From: RPRB01 sp035501615
GTDB lineage: Bacteria > Myxococcota > Myxococcia > Myxococcales > Myxococcaceae
Assembly (NCBI GenBank): GCA_035501615.1
Contig: DATJVY010000062.1
Span: 7,012-71,011, forward strand
Reading direction: 5' to 3'
Length of the DNA: 64,000 nucleotides
The position numbers were made by a program, and so were the translations under genes. The notes beneath the pieces are model-generated. The model worked only from the letters and a program-made list of their open reading frames with translations, ran no database searches and was not told where the DNA came from. Below, one piece after another: positions 8,522 to 17,698 of this stretch. Within the stretch, counting starts at the first letter, position 1. Each line of letters starts with the position of its first letter.

Positions 8522-9832
8522 ATGCGGCGCGTGCTCACCTGTCTGTTGGCCGGAACCGCCTGCACCTTCTCCAGTCCCCGTCCGCCGCTCCCGGTGCCCC
8601 CTCCGGATTCCACGGAGGCGGCCGCGGCATTCGACGGGCTCCCGAACGGCATGGTGGATGCCCAGACGCACCGCGCGGATCAGGCCTCCTTCGATCACAA
8701 CGAGGAGGTCTCCGAGGGTCTCGGGCCGCTCTACAACGCCCACTCCTGCCGTGACTGTCACGAGAACCCGGTCGCCGGTGGAGTGGCCCAGGTCACCGAG
8801 CTCCGCGCCGGCCACCTCGACGCACAGGGGGTCTTTCACTTCCCCGAGGTGCGCATCGGCGGCGGCACGGTGGTGGTCTCCGGCCGAACGCTGATCAACG
8901 ACAAGGCCATCTGCCCCAGCGCCGAGTTCCCCGACCAGGACGCCCAGGAGCACCTGCCCGACGTGGAGAACGTGCGAGCGATGCGGACGTCGGTGAGCAT
9001 GCTCGGCGATGGCTACGTCGAGGCAGTGCCCGACGAGCTGCTGCTCGCCATCGCCCGCTGGCAGTGCGGACAGCCCGGCCTGGGGGTTTGTGGCCTCGCG
9101 ATGAAGGTGCCGGTGCTCGAGTCACCGGGCACCGTGGGCGTGGGGCGCTTCGGGTGGAAGGCGGAGCACGCCAGCGTTCTGTCCTTCTCCGCCGACGCCT
9201 ACCTGAACGAGATGGGCGTGACGAGCGCACTGCGGCCGACGGACGTCACCTCGCTCTGTGACACCGTGCCCGATCCGGAGGACAAGCCGGACATGACCGG
9301 CGCCACCGACCTCGACCGGTTCGCCCGCTTCATCCGGGCGACGAAGGCCCCGCCGCGCGATGCGCGCCTCGCCGACACTCCCGAGGCCAAGAACGGCTCG
9401 AACCTGTTCGAGACCATCGGCTGCGCGGTCTGCCACGCCCCGACGCTGACCACGTCGCCGACCGGGACCCCTCTCTTCGGGGGACCGTACCGGGTCCCCG
9501 CCGCGCTGGGCGGCCGCACGCTCCATCCGTACAGCGACTACCTCACCCACGACGTCGGCACCGGCGACGGCATCGTGCTCTCCGTCGCCGAGCACCACGG
9601 TCCAGACTTCACCGAGATGCAGCAGACCTTCGCCGCCAGCGCGAACCGGATCCGCACCGCGCCCCTCTGGGGGCTGCGCACCCGGAGCCGCCTCATGCAC
9701 GACGGCCTCTCCTACACGCTGCGCGAGGCCATCGGCCGCCACCAGGGCGAGGCACAATCGGCGCGAAGAGCGTTCGACGCGCTCCCGGCCGGCTCGCAGG
9801 AGCAGGTCCTGACCTTCCTGCGGTCCCTCTAG
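8522..9832 (+). CDS. di-haem oxidoreductase family protein (c-type cytochrome)
   Basis: 436 residues with an export signal ending near Cys14, possibly a lipobox. Two CxxCH haem c sites are visible: CRDCH (76-80) within the YNAHSCRDCHENP segment, and CAVCH (301-305). The C-terminal part has HDVGTGDG and the APLWGLRTRSRLMHDG segment. This arrangement matches the di-haem oxidoreductase (DHOR) family of putative periplasmic peroxidases or oxidases. The electron donor and substrate are unknown. It is convergent with the M3 peptidase gene, with only five bases between them. Confidence 0.88.
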   Translation: MRRVLTCLLAGTACTFSSPRPPLPVPPPDSTEAAAAFDGLPNGMVDAQTHRADQASFDHNEEVSEGLGPLYNAHSCRDCHENPVAGGVAQVTELRAGHLDAQGVFHFPEVRIGGGTVVVSGRTLINDKAICPSAEFPDQDAQEHLPDVENVRAMRTSVSMLGDGYVEAVPDELLLAIARWQCGQPGLGVCGLAMKVPVLESPGTVGVGRFGWKAEHASVLSFSADAYLNEMGVTSALRPTDVTSLCDTVPDPEDKPDMTGATDLDRFARFIRATKAPPRDARLADTPEAKNGSNLFETIGCAVCHAPTLTTSPTGTPLFGGPYRVPAALGGRTLHPYSDYLTHDVGTGDGIVLSVAEHHGPDFTEMQQTFAASANRIRTAPLWGLRTRSRLMHDGLSYTLREAIGRHQGEAQSARRAFDALPAGSQEQVLTFLRSL

Positions 9833-9837
9833 GCGCT

Positions 9838-11982
9838 TCAGCGCACCGTGCGCGCCGCGGCAGAGGCGCTCGCCCTCGGAGCGCTCCGCGCCGGAGCCTC
9901 GCCTTCCTTGAGCCAGGCCTCGTACGCGCGGAAGTCGTACGGACGCCCGAGGAAGTCGGCCACCAGCTCCGCCGCGGGCTTGCCGCCGCCCGGCTCGAGG
10001 ACGTCCTTGCGGTAACGCTGCGCCGTGGCCGGGTCGAAGATCCCCGCCGAGGCGAACGCCGTGAACATGTCCTTGGCAATGACCTTCGACCACATGTACG
10101 TGTAGTACACGGCGCTGTACCCGTTCAGGTGGCCGAACGCCGTGTAGTAGGTGGTTCCCGGGACGTAGGCGAACGGGCCGTAGCGCGCCTGGATGTCCGC
10201 GATGAACGGCGTCAGCTCGAGCTTCGCGGGGTCGCGATCGTACAGGTGGAGGCTGGTCGCGGCGTAGAACATCTGCTGCCGCACGTCGACGCCCTTTCCG
10301 AAGTCCTCCGCCGCGCGGAGCTTCTTCACCAGCGCGGCCGGGATGGGCTTTCCGGTCTTCACCTCGAAGGCGAAGGTCTGGAGGACGCCCGGATCGCGCA
10401 TCCACTCCTCGAGCATCTGCGAAGGGGCCTCGACGAAGTCCTGCTCGGTGCGCACGCCCGAGTTCGCCGCCCACCGGGTGTGGCCGCCGAGGACGTGGTG
10501 CACCAGGTGTCCGAACTCGTGGAACAGCGTCCGGACGTCGTCGTACTCCATCAATCCGCCCGAGCGTGGGAAGTTGCAGAGCAGCGCTCCCTCCGGCAGC
10601 CGGTGCCCGGCCTGACCCGAGACGGCGGTGAACTGGGCGGCGTGCTTGAACTTCCCATCCCGGGGATGGAGGTCGAGGTAGATGCGTCCCAGCGACTGCC
10701 CGGAGCGTTCGCCGAACGAAGGACCCGCGATGACGTCGTAGACCTTCACCTCCGGATGCCAGACCGTGGCCCCCTCCACCGGGCGGTAGGTCAGGTCGAA
10801 CAGCTTGCCGGAGACCCCGAGCACGCCCCGCAGCACGTGGTCGGCCTCGAAGTAGGGCCGCGCGGTCTTGGCGTCGAAGCGGTACCGCTCCTTCTTCACC
10901 AAGTCCGAGTAGTAGCCGTAGTCCCAGGACTCGAGGCGCGGCGCGCCCGGCACGTCCTTGCGCTTGCGGGCGAGTAGCTGCGCGAGCTCGGTCGCGGAGC
11001 GCTCCTTGGCGGCGGCGCCGATCCGGTCGATGAAGTCGGAGGCGGCCTTGCCGCTCCCGATCATCTTGTTCTCGGTGGTGTAGTCGGCCCAGCTCGCGTA
11101 GCCGAGCAGGGTGGCCAGCGCGTACCGCTTGGCCATCAGCCGCGGCAGCACCTCGACGTTCGCCGGCGCGCGCGTGTTGTAGGCCCGCCACAACGCCTCC
11201 CGAGCCTTCCCGTTCCGGGCGTAGGCCATGAAGGGGTGGTAGTCGGGGTAGTCGGTGCTGAGGGTCACCTCGCCGTCGGGCCCGGGCGGGTGCGCCTTGC
11301 GGAAGTCCTCAGGGAGGCCGGCGAGGTCGGCCGGCACGAAGCTCACCTTCTTTCCCCCGTCCCGGATGTTCCGGTCGAACTCCTGGCCGACGGCGACGAT
11401 GTCGTCGCTCAGCACGGACACCTGCTTGCGGGTGGCGTCGTCCCGGTCCACGCCGGCGCGGCGGAACTCGCGCAGATCGCGCTCCATCCACCAGCGGGTG
11501 GCGCCATCCTGCGCGGAGAGGTCCAGCCCGGAGAGCACGTCGTAGAGGGCACGGTCCTGGTTGATGGCCGTGTTCATGGACTGGATCTGCCGGTCGCACT
11601 CCTCTCCGGCCTTCCGCATCGCCGGATCCGGGCTGCCCTGCCGGGCGAGCTCGGACTGGGCGTCGAGGTCGTTGAGCGCCGCGAGCGCGTCGTCGTACGC
11701 GGTGAGGGTGGTCACGGTGTCCCGCGGTGACGGGCTGGCCTTCAACGCCTCGAGGCCGGCACGCGCGCGGGCCATCGCGTCCTGGCAGGCGGCGGTGAAG
11801 CCCGCGGCCGGTCCAGAGATGCGCGCCACGGCGGTCCCGAGCGGCTCGTCGAGCGCCGGGGGCGCCTTCGGCGGGGACGGTGCCGCGGCCACCGCCGGTG
11901 CGGCAGCCTTGGAGGGCGTGGGCGCGGGGGCACTCGCACAGGCGGCGAGGCTGACGGCAATCAGGACGAGAGGGAGGCGCAT
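9838..11982 (-). CDS. M3 family zinc metallopeptidase (lipoprotein)
   Basis: 714 residues. The ATG at 11982 gives a lipoprotein signal (MRLPLVLIAVSLAAC) followed by an Ala/Pro-rich linker of about 40 residues. The catalytic HExxH is HEFGH at 488-492, inside TLFHEFGHLVHH, the family-defining thimet oligopeptidase motif. Length matches M3A enzymes plus the linker. The protein should be membrane-anchored and cleave short peptides in the periplasm or outside the cell, whereas many M3 enzymes are cytosolic. An upstream ATG at 12009 would bury the lipobox less well. Confidence 0.9.
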   Translation of the reverse strand: MRLPLVLIAVSLAACASAPAPTPSKAAAPAVAAAPSPPKAPPALDEPLGTAVARISGPAAGFTAACQDAMARARAGLEALKASPSPRDTVTTLTAYDDALAALNDLDAQSELARQGSPDPAMRKAGEECDRQIQSMNTAINQDRALYDVLSGLDLSAQDGATRWWMERDLREFRRAGVDRDDATRKQVSVLSDDIVAVGQEFDRNIRDGGKKVSFVPADLAGLPEDFRKAHPPGPDGEVTLSTDYPDYHPFMAYARNGKAREALWRAYNTRAPANVEVLPRLMAKRYALATLLGYASWADYTTENKMIGSGKAASDFIDRIGAAAKERSATELAQLLARKRKDVPGAPRLESWDYGYYSDLVKKERYRFDAKTARPYFEADHVLRGVLGVSGKLFDLTYRPVEGATVWHPEVKVYDVIAGPSFGERSGQSLGRIYLDLHPRDGKFKHAAQFTAVSGQAGHRLPEGALLCNFPRSGGLMEYDDVRTLFHEFGHLVHHVLGGHTRWAANSGVRTEQDFVEAPSQMLEEWMRDPGVLQTFAFEVKTGKPIPAALVKKLRAAEDFGKGVDVRQQMFYAATSLHLYDRDPAKLELTPFIADIQARYGPFAYVPGTTYYTAFGHLNGYSAVYYTYMWSKVIAKDMFTAFASAGIFDPATAQRYRKDVLEPGGGKPAAELVADFLGRPYDFRAYEAWLKEGEAPARSAPRASASAAARTVR

Positions 11983-12115
11983 CGGCAGGGTGGGGGAAGA
12001 GGCGACCATTCCGGCTGGTCGAGCGAGGGCGCGCACCCTTGCACAGGGTGCGGTGAACGGGCAATCCGATGCAGCGAAGGGACCCGCCGGGGTCCGCGGG
12101 CGGACGGCCGGTGCC

Positions 12116-14053
12116 TCAGACGCAGACCGCCAGCGCCCAGACCGGGAACAGACGCAGGTAGATGTCGTAGTGGATGGCGCAGGTGCGGTTGAACACGCCG
12201 GTGATGGGCTGGTCCGGCCACCGCCCGTCCTCGCCCTGGTGCGCACGCAACCAGGCGGCGCCCCGGCGCACCGCCTCGGAGCCGCGGCGCCCGCACGCGG
12301 CGAGCGAGAGCAGCGCCCAGGACGTCTGCACCGCGTGACCGCGTGCCCCGTCCACCCAGCGCCGCTGGCGGTTGGACTCCAGGGTCTCGCTCCAGCTCCC
12401 GTCGGGACGCTGACGGGCCTCGAGGTAGTCCGTCGCCCTGCGAAGCGCCGGGTCGTCTGGGCGCGCCCCGGCAGCCACCAGCCCCGCGGTTCCGAACCAG
12501 GCACCGTAGCTGAAGCAGACGCCCCAGCTGCCCTCCCACGAGCCGTCGGCGCGCTGCACCCGGCGGATGAAGCGCTCGCCCCGGCGAATGGGCTCGCGGA
12601 GCCAGGCGGCGTCCTCGGGCGCGAAGGCGCTCCACGCGGCCAGCGCCTGGACGCAGGCCGAGGTGCACTCGACGTACGAGACGTCGACCATGATGGTCGA
12701 GAAGACGTCGGAGGGGTTCAGCGCCTCGAGCCACTTCGGGCCCCGCTGCAGCTCGTAGGTGGCCCAGCCGCCGTCCTCGTTCTGCAGCGAGAGGATCTCC
12801 TCCACCGCCTCGCGCAGCCGGGGCCGGGGCACCTGGTTCATCCCCGCCGCTTCCAGCAGGAGCGACGCCTTGAGCCCCTCCGCGGTGCAGTCGCTGATCG
12901 GCCAGCCGTGGGCGCGGGTGGAGAACGGCCAGCCGCCGCGGCTGCGGTGCCGGTACCCGCGCTCCATCTCCGGCACGTCCTCCAGCACCTGGTTCGCCTC
13001 GATGTAGTGCGCCGCGCGCTCCAGGGTGAGACGCATCCGCTCCGTCTGGCCGGTGGCCAGGATGCCCTGCACCGCGAACGCGGTGTCCCACAGCTCGGAG
13101 GAGTTGTAGCCCTGCATCTTCAGCCCGTCCGGCGCGCGCCACAGGTAGTCCGGCAGTCGCTGGACGTGGGCCTCGACCTCCGGACCTCCCGGCCGTGCGA
13201 ACCGCCACACCACGGTGTTCAGCACCTTGTTGATGGGACCGATGCAGATGTGATTCGTCGCCTGGTCCTCGCGGCGGATCTGATCGAGCACGATCTCCAG
13301 GGCCCGCTCGCGTGCCCCAGCGGGGGCGAACCGCTCGTACAGCTCGAGCGCGCCGTTGGCTGCGCGGAGATACGACGTGCGCGGGGTGTAGGCGTCGGTG
13401 TCCGCCACGCGCTCGCGCGCCGCGGGCCAGTCCACCGTCTCGTAGGGCTGGGGATAGATCTCGCGGCGAATCTCGCCGAGCAGCGGGGTCTCCGGGGCGC
13501 GCACCCGCCGGCCGTAGAGCCAGCTCATCGGGAGGTAGACCATCCGGCAGTGGCACCAGAGCTTCGAGGGATGCAGCGGCAGCGCCTCGGGGAGGAGCCA
13601 GAGCTCGGGAGGCACCGGCACCAGGCCGCGGTAGTCGTAGAGCCCGAGCATCGCCAGGATGAACTTCCCCCACGAACCGCTGGAGAGCGGCCCTCCCCGG
13701 GGCAGGAACCACGCCCGCGCGCGCTGCAGCCCGGGGTCCTCGGCGGGAACGCCGAGCAGGCGGAGCGTCACGTAGACCAGGACCGAGGTGAAGACGTGGC
13801 TGTGCGACTCGACGTCCAGCCCCCAGCCTCCGTCCGCGTTCTGATGACCGCGCAGGTAGCCGACGAAGCCGTCACGCGTCGCTGCGTCCGGCGGACGTCC
13901 GAGCAGCTCCAGCCCTGCGACGTAGACCGGGACCAGGAAGAGCGGCCCGCCGTAGTCCCCCTTCCACGAGCCGCCGGCGTCCTGGGTGGCGGCCAGCACC
14001 TCCAGGCCGTGGTCGATCGCCGAGGGACCGGACGTCGTCCGGGGCACGGTCAT
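12116..14053 (-). CDS. oxidosqualene cyclase, cycloartenol-synthase type
   Basis: 645-residue terpene cyclase with QW repeats (for example DGSWEGSWGVCFSYGAWFG). The catalytic motif is DCTAE (Asp388-Glu392), as in oxidosqualene cyclases, and not the DxDD of squalene-hopene cyclases. It therefore should cyclise 2,3-oxidosqualene. The three residues that separate cycloartenol from lanosterol synthases are Tyr410, His477 and Ile481 in Arabidopsis numbering. They correspond here to Tyr316 in KMQGYN, and to His382 and Ile386 in HGWPISDCTAE, so all three are cycloartenol-type. The start overlaps the squalene synthase stop (ATGA). It is a membrane-associated enzyme by family. The product is inferred from these residues. 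Confidence 0.93.
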   Translation of the reverse strand: MTVPRTTSGPSAIDHGLEVLAATQDAGGSWKGDYGGPLFLVPVYVAGLELLGRPPDAATRDGFVGYLRGHQNADGGWGLDVESHSHVFTSVLVYVTLRLLGVPAEDPGLQRARAWFLPRGGPLSSGSWGKFILAMLGLYDYRGLVPVPPELWLLPEALPLHPSKLWCHCRMVYLPMSWLYGRRVRAPETPLLGEIRREIYPQPYETVDWPAARERVADTDAYTPRTSYLRAANGALELYERFAPAGARERALEIVLDQIRREDQATNHICIGPINKVLNTVVWRFARPGGPEVEAHVQRLPDYLWRAPDGLKMQGYNSSELWDTAFAVQGILATGQTERMRLTLERAAHYIEANQVLEDVPEMERGYRHRSRGGWPFSTRAHGWPISDCTAEGLKASLLLEAAGMNQVPRPRLREAVEEILSLQNEDGGWATYELQRGPKWLEALNPSDVFSTIMVDVSYVECTSACVQALAAWSAFAPEDAAWLREPIRRGERFIRRVQRADGSWEGSWGVCFSYGAWFGTAGLVAAGARPDDPALRRATDYLEARQRPDGSWSETLESNRQRRWVDGARGHAVQTSWALLSLAACGRRGSEAVRRGAAWLRAHQGEDGRWPDQPITGVFNRTCAIHYDIYLRLFPVWALAVCV

Positions 14054-15090
14054 CCGTTCCGCCCCTCGGGCAGCCCCCGGGCGCACTCGGCGTAGAGCGC
14101 CTGCAGCGCTCCGTCGTCGGTCACGCTCTCGCGGGTGAGGATCATGATCCGCATCACCGTCTCGCGGTCGATCTTCACCGGGACCGGCTCGAACACCGCC
14201 GGGTTGTGCGCCAGGACTCCGAGCGTGCGCAGCGCGAAGAGCAGCGGCCAGAGGCAGAACAGCCGGAGCCCGGGCTCGGTGGTCGGAAGCAGGAGCGAGT
14301 ACTCGAACGACACGTCGCACTCGTGACGGGCGACGGCGACCAGATCGTCGAGCAGGGCCACGGCGTCGGTGCGCCGCTCGGGCAGGGTGAGCGTTCCGGG
14401 CGACAGGCCGTGCCGGTCCATGTAGGTGCGGGGCAGCCAGCAGAAGCCGCGATCCAGGTCCTCGCGGACGTCCTTCAGGATGTTGGTCAGCTGGAGCGCC
14501 CGTCCGAACGCCGGGGCACGCGGGGCCAGCTCCTCACGCCGCGGGCGGACCGACGCGTATCCGTCGACGAACAGTCCGGTGAGCATCACTCCCACGGTTC
14601 CCGCGACGTAGTAGCAGTACTGGAGGGTGTCCCGCAGATCAGGCAGACCCTGCGGCGCGCCGCCGTCGAGCGCCGCCATCACCTCGGCCATGCCCCTGGT
14701 CATCTCTCCGACGCAGGCCGCGATGTGGCGGTGGGTCCAGTGCGGCAGTCCCCGCATGGCCTCCAGGACCGTGCGTGTGCCCCGCATCAGCTGCACCTCG
14801 GCCCCGGGAGCCGAGGGCCGCAGCGCCGCCACCGAGCGACGCGCGAACTCCTCGGCCGCATCCTCCCAACCCGGGGCGAGCTTCACCAGCGCGCCCAGCG
14901 TATGGAACAGCTCGGCTCGCTCCGAGACCTGGCCACGTGCCTCGTCCTCGAGCGTGTCCGCGATACGGCAGAGCAGATAGGCGACGGTGACCACCAGGTC
15001 CAGCGGCGCGGGGAGGACCGGGATGTTCAGGGCGAAGGTGCGAGACACCTCCGGAAGGGCGCGACGGCAGAAGTCTTCGGGTCCGGTCAC
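14050..15090 (-). CDS. squalene synthase (phytoene/squalene synthase family)
   Basis: 346 residues. Both aspartate-rich prenyl-diphosphate motifs are present: RIADTLEDE and LTNILKDVREDLDRG. YCYYVAGTVG and SRTFALNIPVLP are also typical of single-protein squalene synthases, which join two farnesyl diphosphates and reduce the product to squalene with NADPH. The GTG at 15090 fits the family N-terminus; an in-frame GTG at 15138 would add 16 atypical residues and sits on a TATA-like element. The gene is coupled to the cyclase downstream and divergent from the epoxidase. Phytoene synthase is less likely given those neighbours. Confidence 0.88.
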   Translation of the reverse strand: MTGPEDFCRRALPEVSRTFALNIPVLPAPLDLVVTVAYLLCRIADTLEDEARGQVSERAELFHTLGALVKLAPGWEDAAEEFARRSVAALRPSAPGAEVQLMRGTRTVLEAMRGLPHWTHRHIAACVGEMTRGMAEVMAALDGGAPQGLPDLRDTLQYCYYVAGTVGVMLTGLFVDGYASVRPRREELAPRAPAFGRALQLTNILKDVREDLDRGFCWLPRTYMDRHGLSPGTLTLPERRTDAVALLDDLVAVARHECDVSFEYSLLLPTTEPGLRLFCLWPLLFALRTLGVLAHNPAVFEPVPVKIDRETVMRIMILTRESVTDDGALQALYAECARGLPEGRNG

Positions 15091-15138
15091 GAGACACCAC
15101 GTGAAGCACCCCGGAGGATGCGCCGAGGCGGCGGGCAC

Positions 15139-15146
15139 TCTATAAG
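15139..15146. promoter_or_regulatory. TATA-like element in the divergent sterol intergenic region
   Basis: TCTATAAG in a strongly GC-rich background gives TATAAG on the plus strand (15141-15146) and TATAGA on the minus strand (15139-15144). Either could be a -10 element. The plus version would give a leader of about 33 bases for the squalene monooxygenase, which has GGGGAGGAAG before its ATG. No clear -35 is visible. Confidence 0.3.
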
Positions 15147-15185
15147 AAGCCCTGGGAGAAGGGCCGGGGAGGAAGCGCCGTCTTG

Positions 15186-16568
15186 ATGGAAGTGGACGTG
15201 CTCGTCGCAGGTGGTGGCCCCGCGGGGTGTACCACCGCCGCGGCCATGACCCAGCTGGGTCTGCGAACCCTGCTCGCCGACGCGGGCCAGGACCGAAGGA
15301 AGCAGCTGGCGGGTGAGCTCCTGCACCCGGTGGGTGTCGAGGAGCTGACCGCCTTCGGATTCTCCGAGGTGCTTCGCGGCGCGCCCGTCGTGGGCTTCGC
15401 CGTCATCGACCACGAGCGAACGGCGCTGCTTCCGTACGGTCCGGGCAATCGGGGCCTCGGCATCGAGCACCACCTGCTCGTCGAGCCGCTGCTCGACGTC
15501 CTCGAGCGCGCAGGCGCCGTGGAGGTGCGAAGGAAGACGCGGGTGGCCCTGGTCGCCGATGGGCCCGACGGCGTGGAGGTCACCCTCTCGCACGAGGGCG
15601 GGTCCGAGCGGGTGCGTGCCCGGATGCTGGTGGCCGCCGACGGCCGCGCCTCTCCCCTGCGGCGCGCGCTCGGCATCGCCGAGCGGCACGACCGGCTGTC
15701 CATGATGGTGGGCGTCCTGGTGGACGCCGCGATGCTCCCTCACCCAGACCGTGGGCACCTCTTCGTCGGCGGTCCGGCCCCGGTGCTTGCCTACCCCATC
15801 TCGGAGAGCCGGGCGAGGGTGATGGTGGATCTGCCCCTGGGCTCGGCCCCGGCCCGTCTCCGGACCGAGGCGGCCATCCTCTCCGGCGTGCCGGAGCCGC
15901 TGCGGTCCGCGGTGCTCGAGGCGCTGGAGCACGAGCCGCCCCTGGTGGCCTCCAACGATACCCGCGTCATGGACCACGTCTCCGAGGGGCGGGTGGTGCT
16001 GGTCGGGGACGCCGCGGGCTGCTGCCATCCGTTGAGCGCGAGCGGCATCGCGTCCGCCGTGCGCGATGCCCGCGTCCTGCACGGGGCGATGGCCGAGGCC
16101 CGGGGCGACGTGCCGGTGGCGCTGGCCGCCTACGCCCGCGCGCGCAGGCCCGCCAACCGGACCCGCATCGCGCTCGCCTCCGCGCTCTACGAGGCCTTCT
16201 GCAACGACAGTGGCGAGATGGCCGCCCTGCGGAGCGGGCTCTTCCGCTACTGGGAGCGCTCGCCGGAGGGAGCCCGCGTCTCGATGTCGCTGCTCTCCAC
16301 CCGGGAGACCCGGATGTCGGTCATGGCCCGCGAGTACGCGCGGGTGGTGGCCCACGGCCTCGTCGCGCTCGGGGCGGGCTCGGTGCGCGCGGTGCGAGGT
16401 CCGCGCCGGGCAGTGCGCGCGGGAACTCTGCTGGTCGCCTCGGCGCTGCCGCACCTCCGCACCGCCATGGCCGGGGCGGTCGAGGACCGGCTGCTCGCGC
16501 ATCCGCCTCACCCGCCGGGCGCGGGCGAGCCGCTCCTGCCGAGCCGGGCTTCCGCGTCGAGGTCGTAG
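15186..16568 (+). CDS. FAD-dependent squalene monooxygenase (squalene epoxidase-like)
   Basis: 460 residues. It begins with a FAD-binding Rossmann motif (VLVAGGGPAGCTTA). It continues with GELLHPVGVEEL, which aligns with the ERLQPGG segment of squalene epoxidases. It also has the GDAAGCCHPLSASGIA motif, equivalent to the GDA...HPLTGGG FAD/substrate motif. The family converts squalene plus oxygen to 2,3-oxidosqualene. The assignment over other group A flavin monooxygenases rests on motif similarity and on the divergent squalene synthase and cyclase genes. The ATG at 15186 is preceded by GGGGAGGAAG. Its last 61 bases overlap the convergent glycosyltransferase gene. Confidence 0.85.
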   Translation: MEVDVLVAGGGPAGCTTAAAMTQLGLRTLLADAGQDRRKQLAGELLHPVGVEELTAFGFSEVLRGAPVVGFAVIDHERTALLPYGPGNRGLGIEHHLLVEPLLDVLERAGAVEVRRKTRVALVADGPDGVEVTLSHEGGSERVRARMLVAADGRASPLRRALGIAERHDRLSMMVGVLVDAAMLPHPDRGHLFVGGPAPVLAYPISESRARVMVDLPLGSAPARLRTEAAILSGVPEPLRSAVLEALEHEPPLVASNDTRVMDHVSEGRVVLVGDAAGCCHPLSASGIASAVRDARVLHGAMAEARGDVPVALAAYARARRPANRTRIALASALYEAFCNDSGEMAALRSGLFRYWERSPEGARVSMSLLSTRETRMSVMAREYARVVAHGLVALGAGSVRAVRGPRRAVRAGTLLVASALPHLRTAMAGAVEDRLLAHPPHPPGAGEPLLPSRASASRS

Positions 16569-17698
16569 CTCCGGCCCCGCCAGTCCACCCGCCGGTTGAG
16601 CCGGGCGGCGATGGCCACCAACCCTCCGAGGAGGGGGATGATCGCCGGCACCCAGAGCTGGTGCGCGGCGATGCGGGGGCCATGGTAGGCGCGCTGGAGC
16701 GAGGCCTGCGTGTACACCGAGAAGGCGATCGCCAGCGCGGCCACGAGGGCAGGACCCGGGCGGCCGGTGGCGAGCGCGATTCCGAGAACCGCCCAGGCGA
16801 TCCAGCAGCTCACCCCTCGCACCCAGTTGGGCCAGGTGAAGCGAAGCGAGAGGCCCCCCTCGGAGAAGAGGAACCAGCGGCGGAACGTTCGGAGGAACTG
16901 CAGGGGGCCCATGCCGCCGGTGACGATCCGCAGCGGCGTCTCGATGACCACGTTCTTCCAGCCCGCCTCCCAGAGGGCGCGGCCGATGTACATGTCGTCG
17001 ACGAAGTGCCCCTGCGCCACGCCCACCCCGCCCACCGCCTCGAGCGCCTGGCGCCGGCAGACCATCAGCTGACCCATGATGAAGTTCAGCTCGCCCCGGG
17101 GCTGGGCCGCCCAGGAGACGGTGGGCCCGTACCAGGCGTTCAGGAGCAGCTCGTAGCCCACGTCGCCGGCCGTGGGCCGGTCGGAGGCCGCGAACACCGG
17201 CGCGAAGGTGCAGCCCGCGTCGGGCCGGGCGAGGAGCTCGGACACCAGGCGCCCGAGGAGGTCCTTCGTGGGGCGGCTGTCCGAGTCGTTGAAGGCCAGC
17301 AGCTCGCCGGTGGCGGCGGCCACGCCCGCCAGCATCGCGTTGAGCTTCCCCGTGCGGCCTGGGGGCGGCGATCCGGAGAGGAGGATCTCCACCCGCTGCG
17401 CCGTGGTGCGGTGCTCGGCGACCAGTCGCCGGATGACCGGGTAGGCGGGGTCCTCCTCCGAGTCGACGACGAAGAGCAGCTCGAGGCGGCCCGGATACTC
17501 CATCTCGAGGAAGGCGCGGATGTTGTCCTCGGCGCCGGTATCCAGCCCCTTCACCGGGCGAATCACCGTCATGGAGGGAGCGCTCGCGGGGAAGGGGGGC
17601 TCCCCCCGCCGGCGGTCGAGGATCCGCCGGAGACGCCCGTGGCCCTCGATCAGGAGGACCAGCGAGAGGCCGGCCAGCACGAGCAAGAGGGTGTTCAT
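16508..17698 (-). CDS. glycosyltransferase family 2, ceramide glucosyltransferase/HpnI-like
   Basis: 396-residue membrane glycosyltransferase. An N-terminal membrane helix is followed by a GT-A domain starting VIRPVKGLDTGAEDNI, close to the opening of ceramide glucosyltransferases and of the hopanoid enzyme HpnI. Acidic motifs are VVDSEED, NDSDSRP and HFVDDMYIG. In the QxxRW position I read QFLRTF, so the Trp is missing there, although RRW follows five residues on. Several C-terminal membrane helices complete the family architecture. Its start overlaps the stop of the MmpL gene (ATGA), so the two are co-translated. A lipid acceptor is likely; whether it is a sterol is speculation from context. 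Confidence 0.82.
   Translation of the reverse strand: MNTLLLVLAGLSLVLLIEGHGRLRRILDRRRGEPPFPASAPSMTVIRPVKGLDTGAEDNIRAFLEMEYPGRLELLFVVDSEEDPAYPVIRRLVAEHRTTAQRVEILLSGSPPPGRTGKLNAMLAGVAAATGELLAFNDSDSRPTKDLLGRLVSELLARPDAGCTFAPVFAASDRPTAGDVGYELLLNAWYGPTVSWAAQPRGELNFIMGQLMVCRRQALEAVGGVGVAQGHFVDDMYIGRALWEAGWKNVVIETPLRIVTGGMGPLQFLRTFRRWFLFSEGGLSLRFTWPNWVRGVSCWIAWAVLGIALATGRPGPALVAALAIAFSVYTQASLQRAYHGPRIAAHQLWVPAIIPLLGGLVAIAARLNRRVDWRGRSYDLDAEARLGRSGSPAPGG

Noticed and set aside
12116..14053. Squalene-hopene cyclase as the identity of the cyclase
   Set aside because: The catalytic motif is DCTAE and not DxDD, and a squalene monooxygenase is adjacent, so oxidosqualene is the expected substrate.
14050..15090. 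Phytoene synthase of a carotenoid cluster
   Set aside because: No desaturase or lycopene cyclase is near; motifs and neighbours fit squalene synthase.
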